64,000 nt of DNA from Thiotrichaceae bacterium (GTDB taxonomy: Bacteria; Pseudomonadota; Gammaproteobacteria; Beggiatoales; Beggiatoaceae): contig JAQTYU010000004.1 of assembly GCA_028688145.1 (NCBI GenBank), positions 1 through 64,000 of the forward strand, written 5' to 3'. Both the position numbers and the translations under genes were made by a program. Below the pieces are notes generated by a model. It made no database searches, was not told the DNA's origin, and saw only the letters and a list, made by a program, of their open reading frames with translations. Below, one piece after another: positions 48,808 through 57,836 of the stretch (the first letter of the stretch is position 1; each line of letters begins with the position of its first letter).

Positions 48808-49884
48808 ATGTCCATCGTGAAATCATTAAGCGTGTCGGGTTATAAATCGATTAAAGAATTAAAAAATTTTGAGCTGAGAAACTTAAATGTGTTAATCGGG
48901 GCAAATGGGGCGGGAAAGAGTAATTTTATCTCGCTATTTCGTTTGCTCAATGAAATCTATGAACAGCAATTAGAGCTTTACGTTCAAAAACAAGGCGGTC
49001 CAGATGCTTTGCTGCATTTTGGGCGAGGAGTGACTGAACGTTTACATGCTGAGTTTTACTTTGGGCCTAACAGCTACGAATTCGATTTAATTCCATCTGT
49101 GGATAATCTACTGATTTTTGAACGTGAATATGCTGGGTTTAGTGGTGATCGTGGTAATTTTGGAATACCTTTCATGAAAGGAAATAGGGAGTCTGGACTT
49201 AAAAATTCAAAAGAAAAAATTGCGTTATTTACAAGTCGGGGAATAAACAATTGGCGTGTTTACCATTTCCACGACACCAGCGAAACTGCAAAAGTTAAAC
49301 AGCGTCACGCCAGCAATGATAATTTACAGTTGAAAAATGATGCAGCAAATTTAGCAGCCTATTTACGAATGCTTTATGAAAAGTATCCTTCAGAATATCA
49401 AAGAATTGTTGAAACGATTCGCCTAGTGCTGCCCTTTTTTCATGATTTTGTGTATCGGCAAGGAACACAAGATTATGTTGAATTGGAATGGTTTCAAACG
49501 GGAAAATTAGACACGCCTTTCAAAGCGCATCGATTATCGGATGGTAGTTTGCGTTTTATCTGTTTAATGACTCTGTTATTGCAGCCTATCTCATTGTTAC
49601 CTCAAACGATTTTGATTGATGAACCCGAGTTAGGTTTGCATCCGTATGCAATCAGCGTATTTGCTGATGTGTGTAAACAGGTTGCAGAGCGACGGCAATT
49701 AATTATTTCGACGCAATCTGTTGAATTGGTTAATGAACTCTCGCCCGAAGATGTGATCGTGGTCGATCAAGAAAATGATGCGTCTACTTTTCGTCGTTAT
49801 ACCGAAGCAGAACTTGCGGGTTGGTTAGAAGAATATGCGATGGGGGAACTTTGGAAACGCAATATTTTAGGCGGGAGACCATAA
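48808..49884 (+). CDS. AAA ATPase (AAA_21/RecF-like) of an ATPase-DUF4276 pair
   Basis: A 358-residue SMC-like ATPase: MSIVKSLSVSGYKSIKELKNFE start, Walker A GANGAGKSNF, ABC-like signature region RLSDGSLRF, Walker B ILIDEPELGLHP and the switch ISTQSVELVNEL. All catalytic residues look intact. The downstream DUF4276 gene starts at a GTG 3 bp after its stop. Families of this type pair with TOPRIM-like nucleases and are common in phage-defence islands; its function here is not proven. Confidence 0.88.
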   Translation: MSIVKSLSVSGYKSIKELKNFELRNLNVLIGANGAGKSNFISLFRLLNEIYEQQLELYVQKQGGPDALLHFGRGVTERLHAEFYFGPNSYEFDLIPSVDNLLIFEREYAGFSGDRGNFGIPFMKGNRESGLKNSKEKIALFTSRGINNWRVYHFHDTSETAKVKQRHASNDNLQLKNDAANLAAYLRMLYEKYPSEYQRIVETIRLVLPFFHDFVYRQGTQDYVELEWFQTGKLDTPFKAHRLSDGSLRFICLMTLLLQPISLLPQTILIDEPELGLHPYAISVFADVCKQVAERRQLIISTQSVELVNELSPEDVIVVDQENDASTFRRYTEAELAGWLEEYAMGELWKRNILGGRP

Positions 49885-49887
49885 AAC

Positions 49888-50562
49888 GTGATCGAAGTTA
49901 TTGTGTTCGCAGAGGGACAAACTGAAGAACAGTTTATTAAAACCTTGGTTGCACCCGCCTTAAACCATTTACAAGTTTATGTAAAACCTCAATTATTAAA
50001 TACCTCTCGTGATAATAAAGGCGGAGCATTATCATTTGAACGGCTCAAAATGAATGCCCGAAATACACTTAGACAACATCACAATGCAATTTTGACAACA
50101 CTGATTGATTTATACGCGCTAGATACCAGCTTTCCCGAGTTTGAAAAAGCGAAATTATGTCCTGATGTTTATTCACGCGTTGAACACTTAGAAATCGCTT
50201 TGCATGATGCCATTGTTAAAGCAGTCGAATGTCGTCCAGATCGTTTTATTGCATATATTCAACCTTATGAATTTGAAGGTTTACTGTTTTCAGATGTTGC
50301 TACTTTAAGCAAAGTAGAACCTAATTGGGTGAACAGTTTCTCCAAATTGGAACAGGTTTATACTGCTTTTGAAACTCCAGAGCATATCAATGATGGATAT
50401 GACACTAAACCCTCGAAACGACTAGAAAATTTACTGAATCCGAAATATAAGAAAACTAGACACGGCCCACTGGCTGCTAAAAAGATTACTCTTGAAGTGA
50501 TTGAACGAGAATGTCGTCATTTTAAAGAATGGATGGATAAGTTGAGAGCTTTGACAAATTGA
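49888..50562 (+). CDS. DUF4276 family protein (TOPRIM-like)
   Basis: A 224-residue protein with the DUF4276 text MIEVIVFAEGQTEEQFIKTLVAPAL (acidic EGxTE), NTSRDNKGGALSFERLK, TTLIDLYALDTSFPEF, and YIQPYEFEGLLFSD, closing with a Lys/Arg-rich end. The EGxTE and central Asp motifs fit a TOPRIM-like nuclease. It is coupled to the AAA ATPase upstream, with a GTG start. Proposed effector nuclease of the pair (inference). Confidence 0.88.
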   Translation: MIEVIVFAEGQTEEQFIKTLVAPALNHLQVYVKPQLLNTSRDNKGGALSFERLKMNARNTLRQHHNAILTTLIDLYALDTSFPEFEKAKLCPDVYSRVEHLEIALHDAIVKAVECRPDRFIAYIQPYEFEGLLFSDVATLSKVEPNWVNSFSKLEQVYTAFETPEHINDGYDTKPSKRLENLLNPKYKKTRHGPLAAKKITLEVIERECRHFKEWMDKLRALTN

Positions 50563-50668
50563 TTTTTATGGATAATTATGAAATTACAACAAGATATGTA
50601 ATGGATTATAACCCCGACTGGAACATTTGAGAATGTCAGAATAAGCAGCAACGTTACGGTACAGATCA

Positions 50669-50995
50669 TCACGCCGCAAACATTTCCTGCAACACATTAA
50701 TCACTGCTTGCTGTTCTTGAGCTGCAATATAACCCAATGATTTAATTAGGCGACTTTTATCAACTGTGCGCAATTGATCTAATACAATTTGAGCCGTCTT
50801 TCCTTCAAACACACAAGCAATCCGAGTCGGATAATTGCCACGAATGACTGTCGTCAGCGGTGCAATAATCACAGTGGCAATATTGAGATTCATCTCATCG
50901 GGAGAAATAATTAAACAAGGACGTGTTTTCTTAATTTCCGTGCCCACGGTCGGATCAAGGTTCACCAAAAACACCTCAAAACGAGTCACTCGCAT
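50669..50995 (-). CDS. MazF/PemK-type toxin
   Basis: A 108-residue endoribonuclease toxin of the PemK/MazF fold: RFEVFLVNLDPTVGTEIKKTRPCLIIS, VIIAPLTTVIR, and DQLRTVDKSRL. The ATG at 50995 matches the family start; two in-frame ATGs up to 51007 would lengthen it by four residues. It overlaps the antitoxin stop by 10 bp. It lies next to the ATPase-DUF4276 pair, forming a small accessory cluster. Confidence 0.93.
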   Translation of the reverse strand: MRVTRFEVFLVNLDPTVGTEIKKTRPCLIISPDEMNLNIATVIIAPLTTVIRGNYPTRIACVFEGKTAQIVLDQLRTVDKSRLIKSLGYIAAQEQQAVINVLQEMFAA

Positions 50996-51255
50996 GACCA
51001 TTGCCATTCATCTTCCCAATCAGTGCTCAATAGCGCAGTGTCCAACAATTGATCATCACTGTTATGTGCCATTTGTTTAAATGCCGCATCCCAGCCTTGT
51101 CGTGTGGAACTGACTTGCCGTAATACCAGCGCATTATCAACAACTTCAATACTTAACTTACCCGTCAAATCAACTTGTTGTAATAACACTTTGGGAATAC
51201 GTATTCCTTGTGAATTGCCAATTTTAAACAAATGTGTTTCGTATGGTTTACTCAT
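50986..51255 (-). CDS. MazE/AbrB-type antitoxin
   Basis: An 89-residue antitoxin with an N-terminal AbrB/SpoVT DNA-binding fold (HLFKIGNSQGIRIPKVLLQQV) and an acidic C-terminal tail (LLSTDWEDEWQW) that would occupy the toxin. Antitoxin-first order and a 10-bp overlap with the toxin are typical. It likely represses its own operon. Confidence 0.92.
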   Translation of the reverse strand: MSKPYETHLFKIGNSQGIRIPKVLLQQVDLTGKLSIEVVDNALVLRQVSSTRQGWDAAFKQMAHNSDDQLLDTALLSTDWEDEWQWSCE

Positions 51256-51357
51256 ACTTGCTCATTTCCAAAGAGATTATGTAATTACATTGTATATCCA
51301 TATTTGTAAGCCGTCAAAATGGAAAGTGCGTGTTAATAGGGTATGCTGAGGCACGAA

Positions 51358-51399
51358 GCGCATCATTCGAGTGAGAATTACCAATCTCGATTGATGCGC
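51358..51399. terminator. inverted repeat downstream of the 1399-residue gene
   Basis: GCGCATCATTCGAG at 51358-51371 and CTCGATTGATGCGC at 51386-51399 pair over 14 bp with one mismatch. It lies just past the stop of the leftward large gene and may be its terminator, or a dispersed repeat. Confidence 0.5.
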
Positions 51400-51410
51400 C
51401 TCCTATTGTC

Positions 51411-54400
51411 CTAAGTAACCTCAGTACTCGCAGCAACCACGCCCCGTTTACGCACACTGCGTTTCCACAACAACTGTGCACTGAAACACCGCCACGCCCA
51501 AGGTAACCACCGCAGCATCGCCGTTGCCAACCACAAGGCCCACGCCAGCATAAAAATGCGGTAATAATACAAAGGAATCGAAATCACCCACGATTGCGGC
51601 AACTGCGCCCCGATGCGGTCTTGATACCAATGCAAGAAATTCCCGTGCGAACCATTGCCTGCAATATACATTCTGGGCTGTCCGAGCAAGCCTTTTTCAA
51701 TCGCCCACACCAAACCCACCAAAGCGAAGAAACTTAAACCCAGCAAACCCAGTTGAATAACATTGAATTTCCACGGACGAAAATCTTCAGGTTTTAACTG
51801 CGCCCGCGCTCCCAACGCGAAAAACCATCCAATCACACACAATGCATAACTGATTGGAATTTGCGTGAGCACCAGGCATAAAAGTAGCCAATGCCCCGTT
51901 TTCAAAGGCGTAATATGGGTTCTGCCCAAAGCAAGCGCGAGCACAATCACCACCGCCAAAATGCCCCAGAAAAACACCGCTGCCCCAATTCCCACACCGC
52001 CCACCGCCAAAATCCAGCGTTCATGTGGCGTATTCAAATATAAGTGACTGTTGACGCTTTCCATGCCCAAATCCACCACAGGCGTTTGCGTATAATTTTG
52101 AATACCTGTGGCTTGTCGAAACACAATTTCCGCCAGCTGTGAACCGGGCACTAGCGGCAATACCACTTTTTGACCTTCTTGGCGCAAAGGAATACTTTGT
52201 TGATTAATTTTCACACTTTGCACTTGGGCATCGCTCGGCAAAGTAATTGCGTGTTGACCGCCGCGACTGCTACGTAAATTCACCAGCAAACGACTGTCGG
52301 TGGTACGCAAGCCGTAATTCAAATGCAGTTCGCTGCGGTCTAAAGTGGTGACTTGTCCCGCCACTGCTTCGGGGCGCGTAATTTTCAATTCCACTTTTTC
52401 ACCCGCCCACGGTCTCCATTCAGGCAGCCACCGCCCTTCACTATTTTGCTGGTGAATCATTGGGATGCCGCTGAGTTCCACATGCCAAATCGGGCTAATA
52501 TCCAAACGCCACACTTCCACCGTATTCAAACTTTCAGGCGCGGTAAGTTGCAATTGCGTTTGTTTAGTCAACACCGAACTCCAGCTAATTTCCTGTTGTT
52601 GGGGCGCGAGATTGACTTGCACTTTGCCATCATGAACTTGCGCATCTTCCTGTGTCACCGACTCGCCCGACAGCAAAGGAATATCCAACACCACCGCCGA
52701 ACCCAAAGGCGACAAGCGCGTAATCTTGGTTTCCACTTGCCATTCCAAACCCAGCGACAAAGTGCGCTCAACTTGCAACAGCGGCGGTAAACTGCCCATG
52801 CTCAATTCTTGCGCCGCTTCTTTGCCCTGTTCGCGGGTAAATTGCAGTTGATTTTCCACACGCTGCCAACCTTGCAGCCCATCAACGCGCCATTCTTTGG
52901 CTTCCACACTGACATGCAACGGCTTCAAAGGTAAGGATAAAGTGAAACTTTGGTGATTCGGCAACGCGCCTTGTAAAAGTACGTCGTGAATGCCTTGTTC
53001 CACCCCCAGCCACAATTGCCCCGTTTCATCACGCCACAAAGTTTTTGCAGTTTCGCCATTCAGTAACACTTGCTGGGCGAGCCATTGTTGCGCATGACTG
53101 GGCAAAGGAATAAAAACCTGTTGCTGACTATGCACTTGCAAACGTATCCGCAATTCTTTTGCGTTCAGTGTGGCGTGCATTTCCGCAATGCTCGCACAAG
53201 TTGGCAAACATTCGGGCGGCGCAAGCAGACGTTGCTGCAATTTGTCTAATAAAGGTTGTGGTGGAAATTCTTCAGCGAAACTGGGTTGTGGCAAACTGAA
53301 TGCGCCCAGCGCGATTAACACCAAAATGCCTGAAAGATTTGCAGAAAATCTTAGCGGCGAAAGTTGAATTTTTCCAAAGGCTTGTACCAAGAAAAAGGCG
53401 GTTAAAACTAATAATAAAATCGATTGCCCAATCCCTAAAACCCCATTCCAAAATGGTGAAATCAGCCAAAGTTTTAACTGTTCATCTTGGCGCACGGGTC
53501 CTTGCCAATGCAATTGAATCGCACGCCAATGCCATTGTGGCATTCCCTTGCCTGTTTGTACTTGGGCGTTGGGGTCAATTTCAACCAGCTTTTTGCGCTT
53601 TGCTTTGCTGACGGAATTATTAATAGTCCCACTCATCGAATTTGCCGCCGCGCCACGACTGCTAAAAATATCACGCGAAGAAGGCAGGTCATAAAATTGG
53701 CTTTCGCCCACGGGCGGCGGTGGCGGTGCATTGAGCACATTTTCCGCTTCCATTGGCGCAGGGCTGGGAACTTGTTGTTGCATTTGAACAGCCTCATCTT
53801 TGGATTCAGGCATAGGCTTCGCAGGCGCAGACATTGCCGCAGTTTGCGGGCTACCGCCGATGGAAGTAAATTGCATTTCTAATTGAGGATATAAACTTTG
53901 TCGAACCTGTTGCGCGACAAAGGGCAGGGCAATCAACAGCCACACCAATAAACTGATGTTGCGGTACGTTGTCACCCACGCCGCCAAACGTCCCAAACGC
54001 GGCAACACGCGTAATAAAGCAAAGGCAAACAATAAGTTAATCCAAATCCATTGCGGCGCATCGTTTTCGTGAAAAGTCAGGGTTAAAGTGAGCAAAGCCA
54101 AGCCGCCCCACAGCCCACCGTATAATTTACCAATCGCAACCCCGACGATTAACACCGCGAATAAATCGAGCAAAGTCCAGCGTTGCAGCCAAGTTTCAGT
54201 GGCAGTGTCCACCGCTTCTGCGTGAAATAATCGCCAACCGGGCGGCAAATGTAATTGTGCAGAAACTCGTTGAAAATCATGTTTCCAGCCCACGCTGGGC
54301 AATTCGTTCACCGCCTCTTCTAAACGGCTGTCGGCATCAAGCTGAACTTGTCCACGCCGCAGTTCTACGCCTTGTTCTTTATCGGTGGCAAGTTTAGTGA

Positions 54401-55610
54401 TTAATTGATGCTGTCCGTTGACGCTGGCACGCCCCAATTGTGCGGGTTTTGCCAAATCCAGCCGCCAGCCGTTGCTCATCGTGCCCGTGATTTGGTCTTG
54501 CACGCTGTAGCCTCGCCCGTCGAAATCTAGCCAGAAATTGCGCTGTAAACTTAATTGGTCAGGCGGGGGCGCGCTGTCGCCACGGCGTTTTTCTAATAAT
54601 TCGACTTTATCGCCGATATGCACCAAATACGCGGGATATTTGCGCCAAGCTTCGGGGAGGCTGGTTTGTTGCGGGTCAATCGCGGGCACGCCGCCAATAT
54701 CGACACTGCGTAATTCGTGTTGAGCAACAAACGACCAAATTTCTTCTTCAACGCCTGTGCTGCTTGGCGGTGGCAATTGTAAAAATGCGACTTGATTAGG
54801 CAAACGCGCCTGTACGTTAATCACCCAAGTGCCTGTACGCACTTGAATGCGTAGCCGCCCGTCCGCTTCCAAATGCGTGGGTAAGGGACTTTCTACAGCA
54901 ACAGGAATTTGCTTGTCCCACAACACCGCGCCTAAAAAGATTTCGCGCGATTTGCCCGCCACTTCCAATTCAATACGAGTATTAATTTGAAAAGGAATAC
55001 CGTCTTGTAATTGGCGATAAACCCGTAGGGCTAAATGTTCTTTTTCTGCATTATTGCTTTCGGAACTTTGCCCTTGTTGACGCAGCCACAGCAAATTTTT
55101 TTCATCAACTTCGGGAATGGCAACGGGTGCGCCGTCTAAGCTCAGTTGAATACTGCCCGTATTTTTAGGAATTACGATGGCTTCGGGGCGAGTTTCCCAA
55201 GTGAATTTACCGCGCAACGTGGCAAAACCTGCGGGTAAAAATACGCTGGGTTCGCCTTCATGCTCAACCACCAGCGCGGGCTTGTCGTTCAAAAATACGG
55301 CTTCGGGAAATAAATTATACGGCGGGTTTTGGCTGCCGGGTAAAGCCGCCCAGCCTTCACGATACATCTGCCACGTTTGAGTAAATTCTGCGTCGTTTGT
55401 CCCAACTTTCATCGCTAAATTGCTGGGAATATGGCATTTTTGCTGAGCTTGATTATAAAAATAAGGGCAGTTATAGCTTAGCGCATCTTGTAACACCCAT
55501 TTCACCCACGGCTGCAAGGGCGTGGGAATGTCATCGGGTTGTAAGTTTTTGGCGTAACTTGTGGAAAATACAACGAATAATAACAGCGTGAATAAGATAC
55601 GGGCAAACAT
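51411..55610 (-). CDS. very large envelope protein, function unknown
   Basis: A 1399-residue protein I do not recognise. It has a signal peptide (ILFTLLLFVVFSTSYA), then about 470 beta-rich residues with two Cys in NCPYFYNQAQQKC. A membrane cluster lies at about 490-610, followed by a Pro/Ala/Met-rich stretch around 640-700. Two more hydrophobic segments are near 755 and 800, then a second ~400-residue beta-rich extracytoplasmic region, and a C-terminal membrane cluster at about 1240-1390. The symmetry (periplasmic block, membrane block, twice) suggests an inner-membrane protein with large periplasmic beta domains, perhaps in envelope assembly or polysaccharide export. No catalytic motif was seen. 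Confidence 0.8.
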   Translation of the reverse strand: MFARILFTLLLFVVFSTSYAKNLQPDDIPTPLQPWVKWVLQDALSYNCPYFYNQAQQKCHIPSNLAMKVGTNDAEFTQTWQMYREGWAALPGSQNPPYNLFPEAVFLNDKPALVVEHEGEPSVFLPAGFATLRGKFTWETRPEAIVIPKNTGSIQLSLDGAPVAIPEVDEKNLLWLRQQGQSSESNNAEKEHLALRVYRQLQDGIPFQINTRIELEVAGKSREIFLGAVLWDKQIPVAVESPLPTHLEADGRLRIQVRTGTWVINVQARLPNQVAFLQLPPPSSTGVEEEIWSFVAQHELRSVDIGGVPAIDPQQTSLPEAWRKYPAYLVHIGDKVELLEKRRGDSAPPPDQLSLQRNFWLDFDGRGYSVQDQITGTMSNGWRLDLAKPAQLGRASVNGQHQLITKLATDKEQGVELRRGQVQLDADSRLEEAVNELPSVGWKHDFQRVSAQLHLPPGWRLFHAEAVDTATETWLQRWTLLDLFAVLIVGVAIGKLYGGLWGGLALLTLTLTFHENDAPQWIWINLLFAFALLRVLPRLGRLAAWVTTYRNISLLVWLLIALPFVAQQVRQSLYPQLEMQFTSIGGSPQTAAMSAPAKPMPESKDEAVQMQQQVPSPAPMEAENVLNAPPPPPVGESQFYDLPSSRDIFSSRGAAANSMSGTINNSVSKAKRKKLVEIDPNAQVQTGKGMPQWHWRAIQLHWQGPVRQDEQLKLWLISPFWNGVLGIGQSILLLVLTAFFLVQAFGKIQLSPLRFSANLSGILVLIALGAFSLPQPSFAEEFPPQPLLDKLQQRLLAPPECLPTCASIAEMHATLNAKELRIRLQVHSQQQVFIPLPSHAQQWLAQQVLLNGETAKTLWRDETGQLWLGVEQGIHDVLLQGALPNHQSFTLSLPLKPLHVSVEAKEWRVDGLQGWQRVENQLQFTREQGKEAAQELSMGSLPPLLQVERTLSLGLEWQVETKITRLSPLGSAVVLDIPLLSGESVTQEDAQVHDGKVQVNLAPQQQEISWSSVLTKQTQLQLTAPESLNTVEVWRLDISPIWHVELSGIPMIHQQNSEGRWLPEWRPWAGEKVELKITRPEAVAGQVTTLDRSELHLNYGLRTTDSRLLVNLRSSRGGQHAITLPSDAQVQSVKINQQSIPLRQEGQKVVLPLVPGSQLAEIVFRQATGIQNYTQTPVVDLGMESVNSHLYLNTPHERWILAVGGVGIGAAVFFWGILAVVIVLALALGRTHITPLKTGHWLLLCLVLTQIPISYALCVIGWFFALGARAQLKPEDFRPWKFNVIQLGLLGLSFFALVGLVWAIEKGLLGQPRMYIAGNGSHGNFLHWYQDRIGAQLPQSWVISIPLYYYRIFMLAWALWLATAMLRWLPWAWRCFSAQLLWKRSVRKRGVVAASTEVT

Positions 55611-55690
55611 AACATATCTCGTGAGGTGGCAAGTATTGTTATTGAGGATAGCTTGAAAAACTAAGGGAAAGCAAATTGTGAGTTTTAATT

Positions 55691-55940
55691 TTGAACTGCG
55701 CCCCCAAGATTCTAAAGCAGTGCCATTAAGTTAAGATTTAACTGATTGTATTCTCAATACTTATTGCTTTTCACCCTCTTCGAAAAAGAGGGAAGCTAAA
55801 CCCCGCATCTAATCTCATTCGGTGCTTAACTTAATGGCAGTGAAGCATCTAAAGGAGACTAAACATTAAAATAAACCCCTAAAAGGCACTTAAAAACAAG
55901 TTGTTAGCTATCTTTTAGGGGATTGGGGGCGATTTGAGGT
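55691..55940. repeat. palindromic repeat element in intergenic region
   Basis: CGCCCCCAA at 55699-55707 recurs inverted at 55923-55931. Nested inside are TGCCATTAAGTTAAG (55721-55735) with its exact complement at 55825-55839, a CCCTCTT...AAGAGGG hairpin (55774-55792) and CCCCTAAAAG/CTTTTAGGGG near 55876-55921. No gene lies in 55611-55949. The ends resemble those of the 24969-25339 element. Confidence 0.7.
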
Positions 55941-55949
55941 TTAAAAGTA

Positions 55950-56696
55950 TTACGGCACGTTATACCCATATTTTTCGATAACATTCCGCACTTGAGGCGT
56001 TTTTAAAAACTTTAAAAAATCCCGTGCCACTGTGTTAGATTCTGCGGGTTTTAGCAAAACCACATGCTGTTCAATCGACTGGGAATATTTTTTCGGTACA
56101 ATCCACAGCGAGCCTTCAATTTTCTTGTGCGGATTGAGTAAAGACAAGGCAATAAAACCCAAATCTACTTCACCTGACTGAATCTTTTGCTGAGTCTCTG
56201 ACAAATTCGCGGTGAGTACGATTTTAGGCTGTAATTGATCCCATAATTCCAGGTTGATTAATGCTTGCTGAGCCGCCCAACCGTAAATATTATTCTTCGG
56301 GTCAGGAAGCGCGATCTTGTTAAAATTTCCTGTTTTCAAAATATCGCCTCGACTGTCTACCAATTCGGGCTTGAGACTCCATAACACGACTTTACCGATG
56401 GCATAGGCAAAATGCTCATTATTGACAGCCAAGCCTTCTTGCTCTAATTTCTGAGCCGTTTTCACATCGCCCAAAAACGCAATATCAAGATCATTAGAAT
56501 TCTTGATTTGTGGATAGAGCTGACGCGTGGGACTGCGCGTAATCTGTAACTTGTGACCATAGTTTTTTTTAAAAAGGTGGTTTATTTCCTCCAAAGCGTC
56601 GGAAAAACTCACTACGCTGCCAACACGTAAATTTTCGGCAGTGGCGGGCAGTATTATCAAAAAACCTAGACAAGCAAAAAAAACAACACGAAACAT
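55950..56696 (-). CDS. modA: ModA-like periplasmic substrate-binding protein
   Basis: A 248-residue exported binding protein. The signal peptide ends ATAENLRVG; the text VGSVVSFSDALEEINHLFKKNYG and KLEQEGLAV...YAIGKVVLWS, with GEVDLGFIALSLL, follows the ModA pattern for molybdate/tungstate oxyanions. No modB or modC gene is nearby, and the ligand cannot be read with certainty. The start has a GGAGAA site. It may bind another oxyanion in this context. Confidence 0.85.
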   Translation of the reverse strand: MFRVVFFACLGFLIILPATAENLRVGSVVSFSDALEEINHLFKKNYGHKLQITRSPTRQLYPQIKNSNDLDIAFLGDVKTAQKLEQEGLAVNNEHFAYAIGKVVLWSLKPELVDSRGDILKTGNFNKIALPDPKNNIYGWAAQQALINLELWDQLQPKIVLTANLSETQQKIQSGEVDLGFIALSLLNPHKKIEGSLWIVPKKYSQSIEQHVVLLKPAESNTVARDFLKFLKTPQVRNVIEKYGYNVP

Positions 56697-57092
56697 GCTG
56701 GATTCTCCTCAGTAAATATTTAAGTAGCATTTATATAAACCCATGCAGTTTATTAAAGTGTACTAAACAAAAAATACCTTAAAAATGGATTTAAAATCAT
56801 AATAATATGGATTTTATATAATCAATTTTTAAGATTAATTACATAAACTATAAGCTTTAATATAAAAACTTCTTATCTTAGAAGATAACCCATAATTGAG
56901 TATTTTGCATTGTTTAAGTGTATTTGCCGTGTAAAAATATAAAAACTAGGGAAATTCTAATAATATATACCGCTAATTATTGGGTTAACTACAATCGAGG
57001 TTGCGACAAAGCAGGTGTACGGTTTGACGGTATCCAGTCACACTAGAATTGATTAGAATGACGATGGTAATTATTGAGGTTGAGAGGCAACA
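56697..57092. promoter_or_regulatory. AT-rich divergent promoter region
   Basis: No coding sequence is seen. A roughly 300-bp highly AT-rich stretch separates modA (leftward) from the RimK-associated protease-like gene (rightward). A GAGAGG site precedes the ATG at 57093. No individual promoter is assigned with confidence. Confidence 0.4.
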
Positions 57093-57554
57093 ATGTCCAA
57101 CAAAGTGACTATTATCGGTTGGCGAGAGTGGTTAAGCCTGCCTGAACTCGGTATTCCTACAATTCGTGCAAAAATAGACACCGGTGCAAGAACGTCTGCT
57201 CTCCACGCATTTAAAATCGAAGCTTTTGAGAAAAATGGTGAAGCTTGGGTGCGTTTTTATTTACACCCTTATAAGAGACGGCGTGAATATGTGGTGATGT
57301 GTGAATCTGCGATTGTGGAACAACGTCATGTAACCGATTCAGGGGGACATCGTGAACAACGTTATGTCATCGCAACCCAGCTCAATATGGGCGATCATCT
57401 GCTAAACGTCGAATTAAGCTTAACCAATCGCGCCAGTATGCGTTATCTCATGCTGTTGGGAAGAACAGCTTTGCGAGATGCACATTTAGTAGTGGATTCT
57501 GCTCATTCCTATTTATTGGGTAAACCCCTGAGTGAACGGCGGTTGGGCGATTAA
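57093..57554 (+). CDS. RimK-associated retropepsin-like protease (ATP-dependent zinc protease family)
   Basis: A 153-residue protein of the Zn_protease/RimK-linked family: VTIIGWREWLSLPELGIPTIRAKIDTGARTSALHA, with the Asp-Thr-Gly-Ala of aspartic peptidases, and MLLGRTALRDAHLVVD near the end. Members usually sit next to rimK, an ATP-grasp ligase; none is present here. The biochemical role of the family is unclear. Confidence 0.9.
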   Translation: MSNKVTIIGWREWLSLPELGIPTIRAKIDTGARTSALHAFKIEAFEKNGEAWVRFYLHPYKRRREYVVMCESAIVEQRHVTDSGGHREQRYVIATQLNMGDHLLNVELSLTNRASMRYLMLLGRTALRDAHLVVDSAHSYLLGKPLSERRLGD

Positions 57555-57660
57555 CTGCGCTGTTTATCCTACTAAAAAACCAAGATTTCTACTAAAACAC
57601 CACCACCCTCGCTTTTTTAGCGCATTAATTGCATAAAATTGCCTTGTCTTATTTTTAAGG

Positions 57661-57740
57661 CGCACGAAAGCTTAAACACCGAGAGGTGATGACAGCCCCA
57701 GATTTTCCAGCGGTAAGCTTAAAATCGGGCTGTTATTACT
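57661..57740 (+). promoter_or_regulatory. structured leader upstream of the cyclase gene
   Basis: Two adjacent hairpins occur: CACC-gaga-GGTG at 57677-57688 with a GNRA loop, and CAGCCC(ca)GATTTT...AAAATCGGGCTG at 57693-57732. AAGCTTAAA occurs both before and within the structure. It ends about 100 bp before the cyclase start. It could be a cis-acting RNA or a weak terminator of the upstream gene. I could not match it to a known riboswitch class. Confidence 0.4.
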
Positions 57741-57836
57741 GAGGTTTTCAATGCTATCAGTTATACTGTAAATCGAAATTCCCAATTATTTTCAAATAAA
57801 TTTCCAATAAATACCTAGGTCTTGGAATTAACTCGC

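Noticed and set aside
52353..53882. Plus-strand frames inside the 1399-residue gene
   Set aside because: Low-complexity His/Arg-rich or Leu-rich translations that are shadows of the leftward gene.
57661..57740. c-di-GMP-I riboswitch
   Set aside because: The GNRA hairpin recalls it, but the conserved core (GCAAA, GGTAGCC-like segments) is absent.
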